DNA of 64,000 nucleotides from Naegleria lovaniensis (Eukaryota > Heterolobosea > Eutetramitea > Acrasida > Naegleriidae): assembly GCF_003324165.1 (NCBI RefSeq), contig NW_025407883.1, forward strand, positions 50,056 through 114,055, read 5' to 3'. Positions 45,113-55,594 of this stretch are shown here, piece by piece. The position numbers and the translations under genes are program-made. The stretch's first letter is position 1. Every line of letters starts with the position of its first letter. The notes below the pieces were generated by a model. That model ran no database searches. It was not told where the DNA came from and worked only from the letters and a program-made list of their open reading frames with translations.

Positions 45113-47533
45113 TTACTCCACAGTGATGTGAGAGGACTGCAACGTATTGGAATTGACATCAAGTGTTCGGATTTCCATTTGGTAAGGTCGTTTCGCTAAA
45201 ATGTTTTGAACTGTTGATTTGAGGTCAGTAAATATTTTCCACTCATTCAAAGCAGGATCGTCTGGGAGTTGGATGATAACATCGAAAATTGGATCTGCTT
45301 TCAATTGGAGACGCATCTTTTCTCCATCACTTGTTGCATTGCGATCGCCTGGGTGCAATTATTACACGTATTCATTGAATTATTAATAACAAGTTAAATG
45401 ACAGTCATGAATAATAGTTCACCTCTACTTACTCATAATGACACTCTCCACACCTCCTAACAATTCACACAATACTGGATTTTTCAAAATTGATTTCATA
45501 TCTCCATGTGCACTTCCACACAACACAACACCTCTCTGAGCTATGGTGCGAGCAGTGTTGACTTCGTCTTTGGTTCCAATTTCATCAATGACAATGACTT
45601 CAGGAGTATGATTTTGAACAGCTTGAATCATGACTTCTTGTTGCTTTCTAATATCTGAAACTTGCATTCTTCTTGCCTTACCAATGGCTACATGTGGAAT
45701 ATCACCAAAACCACCAATTTCACATGACGTATCTACCACAACCACTCTTCTATTTTCTGATAAATTTCTTGCAAAATCTCGAATAAAAGTGGTTTTTCCA
45801 GATCCGGGTCTACCAAGCAAGAGTACACTCTTTCCTTGCTCAATAAAATCAGAAAATACTTTTGCACGACCAATGACAGCTCTTCCCACTCGAAGAGTGA
45901 GCCCAATAATGTTTCCACCTCGATTTACCATGGCGCTAATTCTGTGAAGCGATCCATCCATACCAGCTCGATTGTCACTCCCGAATGATAATTTCTTGGT
46001 AATTTCGTCAATATCTTCCTGTTGTACAATGAACGTGGGATCATAGAATGAAGTTTGTTTGTGATAATAAAACAATTCATAGGGTCTTCCCTTGTCCATT
46101 GCAACTTCTATTAAACTGTTCACTTCAATTCCTGACACTTTTGAAATTTTCTCCTGAATTCTTTTTGGAAAGAGGTCAAGAAATGTGTAAATTTGATTCA
46201 CGATTTCCAATTTAAAGCTATGATTTGAAGAAGTTGGTTGAGAAACAGTGATGGGTGGAGGAGTATTTGTGGTTGAAGTGGCTCCTGACACTTGTAAAGT
46301 GTTAGATACAGGTACTTTGGATAAGTCACTTTGGTTTTCTTTGGTGTGAATGGATTGTGTGGTAGAACTTGTTGTGGCCATATGACCAACACTGTTGAAA
46401 AGTGCACTTGATGAAGAAGGAATTGGTTTGATCACTCCTTCTACCAACTTGGTAACCTTAGTTAACACTGCTTTGAAAGTTTTTTCTAACATGGGTCCAG
46501 GAACTGAATGAATCATGGTCAAATAGAGTTGTGTGAGATATCTCACATCAGCAGAAGAATATCTAATCATGAGGTCAGTGAGAGGCCTACTACACCAACT
46601 ACCATTTTTGTGAAGCTTTTTTCCAACCTCTTTGAATGGGTTTTCAGGAATGCTATATATCTTGCACAATTCGTTGAATGAAATATCCTTCGTTGACTTG
46701 GTAATTTCTTGATAGAGAAGACGAGTGTCCATGACAGACTTGACAATAATTGCATAACTCTTGTAGAGTGCCAAAATATCATTACGGCAATCATGGATAA
46801 CTTTCACAACAGCTTCATTGGTAAGAATGTTGCTAAGGGCATTGATAATATCTGCTGACAGCTTTTTGTCGTTCTTAGCAGCTTGCAAGTCGAAGAGATA
46901 CTGAGTTCCATTGACCGATATTTGAACCAATGACAGTCTTCCATTAGAACCTAAATTAACTCCTTCACAGTCTAATCCGATTAATTTTGGAAAGGTCTTT
47001 TGAACAAAAATGTTCGAGAATTCAGTGGCAAGAGCTGACGAGTTCACAATTTTCACGTCATCTTTTTGAGAGTTGGGAACTGATGCTTGTGGATTAATCG
47101 GTGGTTTTGCCGTGATACGGTTATGACTCACCAATTTGTTAATCTTTCTCAACACTTTGCCAATTCTTCGCATTTTAGAATTCATGGTAAAAGCTTTTGC
47201 CAAATTCAATGTAGGGCAATGCAAGAGTAAGTCTGTTTCGTTTTTAAATTGAGAATTTGGTACAACAAATGTTGGAAGTTGGATGACCAACGTGATTTGG
47301 TCGTTTTGTTCATTGTATTTGAACCATGTTGCGGATTCTCCTTCAAACAATAAATTAAAGATGTCATCATCGTTATAATTAGCTGCCACTTTTTCAAAAG
47401 GAGCAAAACTGAAATTGTTGTCCATAAACTGGAGAACTCTCTCAAAGGAGAGAGTTTTTTGGGAAGAAATGTCCAACGCAACAACGGCCGATATCCGGAA
47501 GAGTTTCTCTACCAACACTTGTTCCGAAGACAT
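45113..47533 (-). CDS. fusion of DEDDy 3'-5' exonuclease and Ycf45/SpoIIIAA-type AAA ATPase
   Basis: Exons are 47533-45433 and 45348-45113; the intron is 45349-45432 (GTAAGT...CCCAG). Total 2337 nt, 778 aa. Residues ~185-365 are an RNase D/EXD-type exonuclease with Exo I FPKLIGLDCEGVNLG, Exo II VVKVIHDCRNDILAL and Exo III RYSSADVRYL (DEDDy residues all present). A Ser/Thr/Pro linker follows. Residues ~470-778 match Ycf45: GMDGSLHRISAMVNRGGNII, IGLTLRVGRAV, Walker A LLLGRPGSGKTTFIRD (~575), VDTSCEIGGFGDIPH, GKARRMQV, Walker B EVIVIDEIGTKDE (~648), GSAHGDMKSILKNP. No R3H tail. It probably acts on nucleic acid; the compartment is unclear. The small upstream region (1-180) is unassigned. Confidence 0.92.
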
Positions 47534-48183
47534 TTTTTTTGTTTGTTACACACACCAGTCAAGTTTATTCCATCTTGTCAATTTCATTGTTTACGATATT
47601 TACTTACTTCTTGTTGAAAAGGAGAAGGTGGATTCCATTGTTGACATCAAGCTCAACTAACCCAATCACTGAAGTGTCGGAGACACAAACTGTCCAATAC
47701 CCTGGTCTGTCCATCATTCCATGTTGAAAAACCTTAAGATAGGAGTCTCTTCAACTTCTCTTAGATACCCTTTGTGACATGTGGTATTGATAAGAATCCA
47801 AAAAGACCATCCGAAGAGTTATTGTTGTTGTATTTAGTAGCAGTAATGGGAGACATATTCTTGCAAGATTATTGATTTAATTTGTGGTGAATTCACTTTG
47901 GTCAACATTTCTAAACAATTCACCAATTTTCTAAGGAAGGATCCTATCAAAAAAGCCAACTTGAAATTACTTCATAAGGGAATTTAATTAAACAACAGCT
48001 ACTCGTTCAGAAACTTGAGTTTATTTCTCCAACAATCTTAGCTGGATTACTTCACCTACAATTGCATAAACTAACCTATTGCTGCCATGTATTTCAAACT
48101 TGCGGACAATTTAGAGACAAGGAATAAACTCACTATGCAATTTTTAAACTACTGTAAATAAATTGTAGTAAGGTGAATTTTTT
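47534..48183. other. intergenic, contains one copy of a 42-bp dispersed inverted repeat
   Basis: About 650 bases upstream of the exonuclease-ATPase gene and downstream of a minus-strand secreted-protein gene. It holds the promoter of the former. Short frames lack motifs. The notable element is the 42-bp repeat at 47986-48027. Confidence 0.5.
47986..48027 (+). repeat. 42-bp dispersed repeat, copy 1
   Basis: The sequence beginning AATTAAACAACAGCTACTCG and ending GAGTTTATTTC recurs as an exact reverse complement at 60900-60941, 12.9 kb away. Flanks outside the 42 bases do not match. It could be an element end, a shared regulatory motif or the trace of a small insertion. Confidence 0.95.
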
Positions 48184-48711
48184 TTATAAAGACCATTCTG
48201 AACTCTCAAAGTCTGCAATAAGAGCAAATACAGAGTTTAAATACTTTATCAAAGATCTGGAAGTGGGATTTGATTGGCCAATTTTTGAAATGATTTTAAA
48301 TACTTTTCTTCCTTCATCTGCTTTGAATTTAAGCACTGCTTTGGCGTTAAAATCCAAAGCAAATGGGGGTGCGTTCTTAATGCTCATAGGCTTCCCAAAC
48401 TCTAGATTCAACATTCCATTATGTAAAAACCCTTTTGAGAGTGGGAAATTTTGTATAACCTTCCAACCAAAAAAGACGGATCCTTTTCTACACTCACCAA
48501 CCATTGCAATTCTAACAAAGATGCTGCGATTTTTTCTGAAAGCCAACAATGGAACGGCTCCAAAAGTTCCAATCGAGCCTTCAAAAAAGCTCATTTTGAA
48601 AGTACATCCACCTGTAAATCCAGATGGAGTAACGGTGAATATATTGCTCTTGGTGGCAATAACAATGCCACTTAAACAAAGAAAAATAATTAGCAATAAC
48701 GGTGCGTTCAT
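48184..48711 (-). CDS. small secreted protein, unknown
   Basis: 175 aa from the ATG at 48709-48711, giving a good signal peptide (MNAPLLLIIFLCLSGIVIA). The frame continues upstream to a GTG but without ATG. The mature part is basic with two or three Cys (GFTGGCTFKMSFFEG, MVGECRKG) and could be a small beta-rich domain (FTVTPSGFTGG, VPLLAFRKNRSIFVRIAMV). The plus strand is open over the same bases (48173-48793) but lacks a signal peptide or motif, so I prefer the minus strand. Confidence 0.55.
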   Translation of the reverse strand: MNAPLLLIIFLCLSGIVIATKSNIFTVTPSGFTGGCTFKMSFFEGSIGTFGAVPLLAFRKNRSIFVRIAMVGECRKGSVFFGWKVIQNFPLSKGFLHNGMLNLEFGKPMSIKNAPPFALDFNAKAVLKFKADEGRKVFKIISKIGQSNPTSRSLIKYLNSVFALIADFESSEWSL

Positions 48712-49286
48712 TGTATTTTGTTTTTTGGTCCAAGTTACTTTGAGAATGCTGATTGTTGCAATGAACCATGGAAGTTCGTTTCGGTACAGATAAATCACGG
48801 ACCAAAATTGGCTTCAAACAAAGATCCCAATACAGATCATTCCTTCACAAGATGTAACATTTAATTTCCAAATAGCGTTCGATTGTTTTGGCCACAAAAT
48901 TGTAAATTTGTGAATTCAAAGCTCATGGTGATCCTTTCGCGCCGATTAATGAAATAAGTATTTTTCTTTTTCTTTGAATTCCGATATACGTCTGAAAGTA
49001 TTCTGGAGAGAATTCAATTTTAATGTCTGAAAACATCATACGTTTGCAGACGAACTCTTTTAACAGTGTGGAGGAGTTTATTCAATTCCTTTGGTGGATG
49101 AAGATTGGGATCATTTCGGCTATTTTGTTTTCAAACAAGAAAGCAACCCGACGACGGCAAAAATCGAAAATGACAAGTTTAACGAAAAAGATGAATCATG
49201 CAAGATTTTGGATTTGCGGTTCCGATCTTGCGCCTTCAGTTGAGAGATGCCAGACCTCCGCGGTGACCATCATAAACCACAACAAA

Positions 49287-52200
49287 ATGAAACCACTCAT
49301 TGCTTTCTTGCTTGACATTTTGATTGCACTTTCATTCTTCTCTTGCGTCACCCAGATGTCACCAACCCTTTCACAACAACCACAAGCAACAGACACGTCT
49401 GGCCATATCTTTGTGCATGCATCCTCAACACCTTTGCAAGCCATGACAACCGTACAGAAAGACCTAACCATGTATCTGAATTTTAGTTTGGACCTCTCAG
49501 ACCCAAATTGTGGCCAAACACCACAGCAACCTTGTTATTCCATCCATCATGTATTTGACATCATTCAAGACTCTATCAACACGGATATCACTAATCAAAT
49601 TCTTCTTCCAATCAATAATAACACTCTCTACAATTACAACATTACGGTGGTCTTGATGAGAAATTCAGTACATGATGATAATTGTTTCATCTACTTTGGT
49701 TTTGAATATCCAGAGCTAGAGAATCGTGTCCATCTTTCAATTTCATTCACATCATTTCCCAATTCAAACAATGAGAGATATGAGATGACATGTAATGCGG
49801 ACTATGCAACCTTGTTTTCATTGAATGGTTTCAGCAACACGGCAAAGAACTTTATCAGAGAACTAAACCTCCATCGAGTTGCTTTTAATGGAGTTCGGTG
49901 GTGTTTCAACAGAATTGCTCACTCGGTACTTTCCAACAATGATTGGACATGCATTGAAAAAGTTTCACCTTACAATTCCAGATTCATTCAAGTGAGCGAC
50001 TCAACTTTGGAAAATGTTGAATTTAAAGTCGCCAAAGCTGATGATGTTTCTTTTTCGGATTCAAAGCTTACTGCATTTGGATACATTTCAAAATCAAATT
50101 CCTTCATCATAAGTAATTGTACCATGGTACAACCGCTCTCCTCCTCCAAGTACCTGTCGATTAGCAACACACTATCCATGAAACTGTTAAAAAGTACAAT
50201 CCACATAAGACATGGAAGTTTAATGGTTCAAATGATGGCCGTTCAAAATTTTGAAATGCAGCAGTGTGAACTCTTTTTCAACTCTGGAGAATCTGATCCA
50301 ATGCTGAGGTTGAACAGTTACATTTTTGACTTAAAGATTGCACTTTCAGTGACCATTCGAAATTTGAACATTTATGGATTTAGAAATTCCTTATTTTACT
50401 TGTCATCCATTGGAAATGCCATCATTGAAAATGTTTCATTTTTGAATGGAAAAAGCTCTGGTGATGATCGACCTGTATTCAATTTCAATATTGTGACCGT
50501 GTTGGACATTACAAATCTCACAATGTCAAATAACATTGGTGGATGCATGAAAATTAGCAATTCTCAATCAATTACTATTTTAAATTCCAACTTTGACAAG
50601 AATGTCAAAAACGGAAATGGTGCAGTCATTGAGGCAGAGTGTGAAAAATTAACTGTTGTCAATAGCTTCTTTTCATATAATCAGGCAAATGGAACAGGAG
50701 GCGCGATTTCCATAACCTCAACCACTGGTATATCAGTAACAAATTCACACTTTATAGGAAATTCTGCCAGCAAATCAGGAGGAGCCATTGGAATGACACT
50801 TTCTTCATCAAATCTCAACATTGATCCTCCAACCAAAATAACCAATTCCAGTTTCATTGAAAATTCAGCATTGTCATCCTCACCAGTCACTTGGTGCAAA
50901 GGTTTTTATGATTGTATGGGCTCTGGAGGTGCCGTTGCTCTCGCAAGTCGAGTTCCTCAATTGTTTACATCCACATTTATGAACAACAAAGCGTCTTGGG
51001 GTGGTGCCATGGTTTTTCAAAGTGACAGTATTCTAGCTTTACCTGTTACACGTGTAACCAATAATCATGCTCATGTTGCAGGAGGTGCAGTCTTTTTTAT
51101 GACGCCCTTGTTGAGCAAAGATGCATCTGATTATGGATTGCATTTGGAAAACAACATTGGAGCATTATATGGCAATGACTACGCCTCTTCTATCTGTAAC
51201 GTGTCTAGTTTGATGGTGAGATTGTACGATTTAAAGCAAGAAAATTACAAGCCATTAGAGAATCTCCAACAGGTCATGCATGTTTATTTAGGACAATTAG
51301 TGAGTATTCGGATTAACAACATGAAAGACTGCTATGAACAAAATATTCCAATCTTTAGAGAAACTTTGTCTCTTGTAGTCTCAAATATTGAAAAGCACAT
51401 TCAATATGAATCCATGGCACGAGAAAATGGGACAGACATTCGGTTTACGCAAGCACAAAACACGTTTCAGAATGCTAACTTTTCACTCACTGTTTCTCTG
51501 AACGTTTGGAATTTCACATTTTCAGTTTTGATCGTTCCATGCCCAAACGGTTGGGAATATAGAGATGGAATTTGTAAAGAGCAACTTCCACTTGGAGTCA
51601 TTATTTCCTTTTCAATTATTGGTTTTCTATTGGCAATATTGATTGGAATCTTTTTCGGAGTGCTCTTTTCAAAATTAGTCTCCAAGATGTTCGTTATTAA
51701 GGGAAAGCTTAAAAAGTTAGAAACTAGAGAAAAAGAAGAAAAGAAAATTGAACAAAAACTACTCAACTCAGAATTAGGTGAGATTCAGCTCGAAGAGGAT
51801 ATTACAAAATCAAATTCATCATTCTTGACTACGAAAAGAAATTTATCATCCACCATATCCAAGAACTCTACAAAAAGTTCCAGTAGCAGACCTCAAAATG
51901 CTGCTACCTCCATGTCCTATATTATTCCTGTAGAAGATTTGGTCGTGATTAAGAAAATTGCAGAGGGTGGATATGGAACAATCTATCTTGCAAGATGTTG
52001 GGGAACTACAGATGTTGCTGTAAAATCATTCCATCAAAATGATGATACAATGGACGATGAAGAGTTTGAGAAAGAAGTATCTGTCCTTGTCAATTTAAGA
52101 AATCCATACATTGTGACATTTTATGGAGTGTGTATTACTGAAAATAGAAAATTCATGGTTCTTGAATACATGCAAAAAGGGAGTTTACAAAATTTAATTT

Positions 52201-52962
52201 ACAATTGTAGAATTGGAAAAGAAGTTTTGACATTGAAACTGAAAATCAATATTTTACTCGACATTTCTTGTGGAATGAAATATTTACATTCAATGAAACC
52301 AGCATTGGTCCATCGTGATTTGAAACCAGCAAATATTTTAATCAATGAAATGGGGCAACACAAAGTGTGTGATTTTGGATTGTCAAGAATGATCCCTACT
52401 AATTCATTGCACTCCATGTTTACAAGTACTGTTGGAACCATGTATTACATGGGTAAGTAGAACGTCTACACCTTCTAACTAACTCTCATTTCACATGGAT
52501 CATTATTTCATGTCAATTCTCGAATTCATAGCCCCTGAATTAATTCTTGAACAAGAACACTCTATTACGAGAGATCTACTCACGAAAATTGATGTTTATA
52601 GTTTTGCAATCATTATGTGGGAATTGTTCTTTGAAGAGAATCCATATTTGAATGACAATGTTAAAAAACTTCATTGTTTTCCAAAAGCAGAAAAAACCAA
52701 TATAACACCTCTCACGATATTTGTTCACATTGCAAAGGAGGAACTTCGACCAATCATTCCTTTCAACAACCGAGAGGAATTATCTCAATGGAGTGACATG
52801 TATTTACAAACTCAAAACAATGTTGTTGATAAGAATTTGCTTTTAGAAACTGTTGAAAAGTATATAGAATTGATGAAACAATGCTGGGCACATCATCCCA
52901 GTGAACGACCTTCGTTTGAACAAATTTTCGTTCAACTTTCAAATCTCAAGAATACGTTATAA
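49287..52962 (+). CDS. receptor kinase: beta-helix (Pmp-like repeat) ectodomain, TM helix, TKL-type kinase
   Basis: Exons are 49287-52452 and 52532-52962; the intron is 52453-52531 (GTAAGT...CATAG). 1198 aa. I take the ATG at 49287 because it starts a signal peptide (KPLIAFLLDILIALSFFS); the frame is open from 49023, adding 88 poorly coding-like residues. The ectodomain (~380-640) has short repeats of GGAI/GGAV with FxxN-type segments (SHFIGNSA, SSFIENSA, STFMNNKA), the pattern of right-handed beta-helices such as chlamydial Pmp proteins. The TM is VIISFSIIGFLLAILIGIFF (~770). The kinase (~885-1195) is complete: EGGYGTIYLA, VAVKSF, HRDLKPANIL, VCDFGLSR, APE (formed by splicing), DVYSFAIIMWELF and HPSERPSFEQI, a TKL-like set. 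It is likely active. Confidence 0.9.
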
Positions 52963-53328
52963 AGGAAAGGAGGAATTTACTTTTTCAGAAAATTATCATG
53001 ATTATATTTTAATGACGACAAGACTCGAATGGCCTCACAGTTTCTTGGGAAGAAATGTCCATTGTGAACACAGAGAGTTTTGGAGCCACAAGCAGTCCAA
53101 CTCACGCTTACATGAACCCACGATGGCCTTCCTGGTGAGAGGATGTTTGCCACGAGATGTTTCATTTGGGGAACCTTCATGCTTCGAATTTCACCAATTT
53201 AAGATTGTTGTAAACTCTAGACCAACAAAATCTACTTTTTCGGACTGTAAACCAACCCCCAAAAAATACCTCCACACCACCCAGGTGCCATCGGCCTAAA
53301 ACTCTGATCATTACAGATTTGAATCGGA
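52963..53328. other. intergenic, no convincing gene
   Basis: About 365 bases between the receptor kinase and homogentisate dioxygenase. Opposed open frames (52901-53299 plus, 52977-53180 minus) have no motif. The right end should contain the promoter and 5' UTR of the dioxygenase gene. Confidence 0.4.
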
Positions 53329-54916
53329 ATGATGTAAGTCCTCACACTTTAAAATTTTAATTTCTCATTCTCAGTCATTGTTGCGTCATCACCCACTCGT
53401 GTGGTCAACCTCATATGCTCATCATCAATTCCGTCTCATCATAAAACACGCCTCCGATTTGAATTGGTTCTAACGTTACGACCAACACCAACCAACACCT
53501 CTCTTCTGATCGAACCCACACTTTAGGTCCACACATTTCCATTTCCCTTCCTTCATTCAAAAGGAAACAACCGTCGAGCAAGATGGTCTCACCTACATGC
53601 CTGGCTGGAATAACACCTTCTCTTCGGAAGCTTTGTCAGGCGCTCTCCCTCTCGGACAAAACACTCCACAACAATGTGCGTATGGTCTCTATGCCGAACA
53701 ATTGCAAGGTACTGCTTTCACTGCTCCACGTAACGCCAATCAACGTACATGGTTTTATAGAATCAGGCCAAGTGTGGTTCATGAGGCTTTCGAAGATTAC
53801 ACGGCCAATGAACAATTCTCACCACTCAATCCCAACAAGATTGATTTGGGAAGGGTGGTCACACCAAAACAATTACGTTGGAGACCACCAAAGAAGCCTG
53901 AATCGAATGAGAAGGTAGATTTTGTTGATGGATTGAGAGTGTTGGCAGGAGCTGGCTCACCACAATTGAAGACTGGATTTGCGATTTTGCAATATCAATT
54001 TAACACTTCGATGAATAATCGTTGTATGTGTAATAGTGATGGAGACTTTTTGTTTGTTCCCGAGCAAGGTGAATTGTTGATTATCACTGAATGTGGTAAA
54101 CTGAGAGTCAAGCCAAAGGAAATTTGTGTCATTCCTCGTGGTATCAAATTCAGTGTGGCATTTGCTTCGGAGAGTGAAACATTTGCTCGTGGTTATATGA
54201 GTGAAGTTTATGCAGGTCATTTTGTTATTCCTGATTTGGGACCCATAGGAGCTAATGGTTTAGCAAATCCAAGAGATTTCCTTCATCCAGTTGCTTGGTA
54301 TGAGGATCGTGACCAAGATGTTACTTTTGAAATCATTCAAAAGTTCCAAAATCAATACTTTATTGCCAAATGTTCTCATTCACCCTTTGATGTTGTTGCA
54401 TGGCACGGAAATTATGTACCCTACAAGTATGATTTGAGCTTGTTCAATGTGGTCAACTCTGTGTCCTATGATCACTTGGATCCATGCATTTTCACAGTAT
54501 TGACATGTCAAACTCTCGAAAAGGGAACTGCTGTTTTAGATTTTGTCATCTTCCCACCACGTTGGAGTGTTCAAGAACATTCTTTCAGACCACCTTACTA
54601 TCACAGAAACACAATGAATGAATACATGGGACTTATTGAGGGTAAATATGAGGCTAAGGAAGATGGTTTCGTTCCAGGAGGTGGCTCTCTTCACAATTGC
54701 ATGATTCCACACGGTCCAGAAGAGAAGGTCTTTGAGAAAGCATCCAATGCAGAGCTTAAACCAGAACGTGTCGCTGAAGGAAGCTTGGCATTCATGTTTG
54801 AATCTGTCTACATGATTAACCCAACTGAATATTACATGAACGACGTCGAAATTGATCAAAAGTACAATCAATGCTGGTCTGGAATCAAGAAGCATTTCAA
54901 TCCTAACAAGAAATAA
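53329..54916 (+). CDS. HGD: homogentisate 1,2-dioxygenase
   Basis: Fe(II) enzyme of tyrosine catabolism opening the ring of homogentisate to maleylacetoacetate. The body (53527-54916) is unmistakable: GALPLGQNTPQQCAYGLYAE, LSGTAFTAPR-type block, LRVLAGAGSP, CNSDGDFLFVPEQGE, VVAWHGNYVPYKYDL, FPPRWSVQEHSFRPPYYHRN, iron ligands in YYHRNTMNEYMG and MIPHGPEEK, GGGSLHNCM. The first in-body ATG (53597) would cut off the expected GLTY start. An ATG at 53329 followed by AT and GTAAGT, with acceptor TTTAG at 53522-53526, gives a five-base first coding exon and MMSTHFHFPSF; total 1395 nt, 464 aa. That start is likely but unproven. Confidence 0.95.
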
Positions 54917-55103
54917 TCCTATGATTTCATCGTAACGATCCCGTTGTAAAGTAAACAAAAAATTTGTGCAGGTTTAATGCTTCCCATTAATTAATAAACA
55001 GTTACTTTTTACAGAACACAAATAGAAAGATCACTACCTTTTTTTATAGTATTCTGCAAAATTTCTAAACCAAGAAAGTTAAGGCGCCCACAACAATAAA
55101 TCG

Positions 55104-55530
55104 TCACTTCTTCACACAACATACGTGATCGGAACTAGATGATACTACTGCACTTGGTGTATCTGATGTGTTGGTGTTTCCACACATCGCTTTACAAGAG
55201 CAATATTCAGTGCATGCTTTACCCTCACTTTTGCATGGGAATGATTTGTTTGTCAAACATGCACGATGACAACGACAAAATACTGCATTAGCTTTCTGTT
55301 CCTTCAACAACTTTCGTTTTGCATTCTCTTCCTCCTTTTGTGCTCAACACGCTTTCGTTTTTTCTCCTTTTCCTTTTTGTCAACAATTATTTGCGCTGTT
55401 TCAATGTATTCAGCAGAGGATAATACAAAGTTAATACTTTCACCAGTTTCAGATGTTCTTATCTTTGGCAATGGAGGGACTTGTAAAATTTCACTATCAA
55501 TGGAATTAGGTTGAGCTTCTTGAATTGTTG
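55104..55530 (-). pseudogene. broken gene with CXC (tesmin/TSO1-like) cysteine-rich motif
   Basis: The minus frame 55310-55104 carries FCRCHRACLT, PCKSEGKACTEYCSCKAMCG, a CxC...C...C..C array resembling half of a CXC domain. It is preceded by a Lys/Glu/Arg-rich helix that continues in a different frame up to about 55530 (PPLPKIRTSETGE, KKEKEKKRKRVEH). A one-base shift near 55320-55335 separates the two. No upstream ATG was found. Such basic-helix-plus-CXC tails occur in transposon-derived proteins as well as in TSO1/LIN54 regulators, and the setting favours a mobile-element remnant (inference). Confidence 0.5.
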
Positions 55531-55594
55531 AGCTGATGTCTCCACAACTTATTCAAGCATCACTAAAAAAATATCGCTGTCTTTCTGCACCAAA

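Noticed and set aside
48173-48793. Plus-strand 206-aa open frame opposite the small secreted protein
   Set aside because: No signal peptide, no motif and a TTG-like start; the minus strand has a convincing signal peptide in the same bases.
49023-49286. Upstream start giving 88 extra residues to the receptor kinase
   Set aside because: It would bury the signal peptide inside the protein, and the extra residues have an arbitrary composition.
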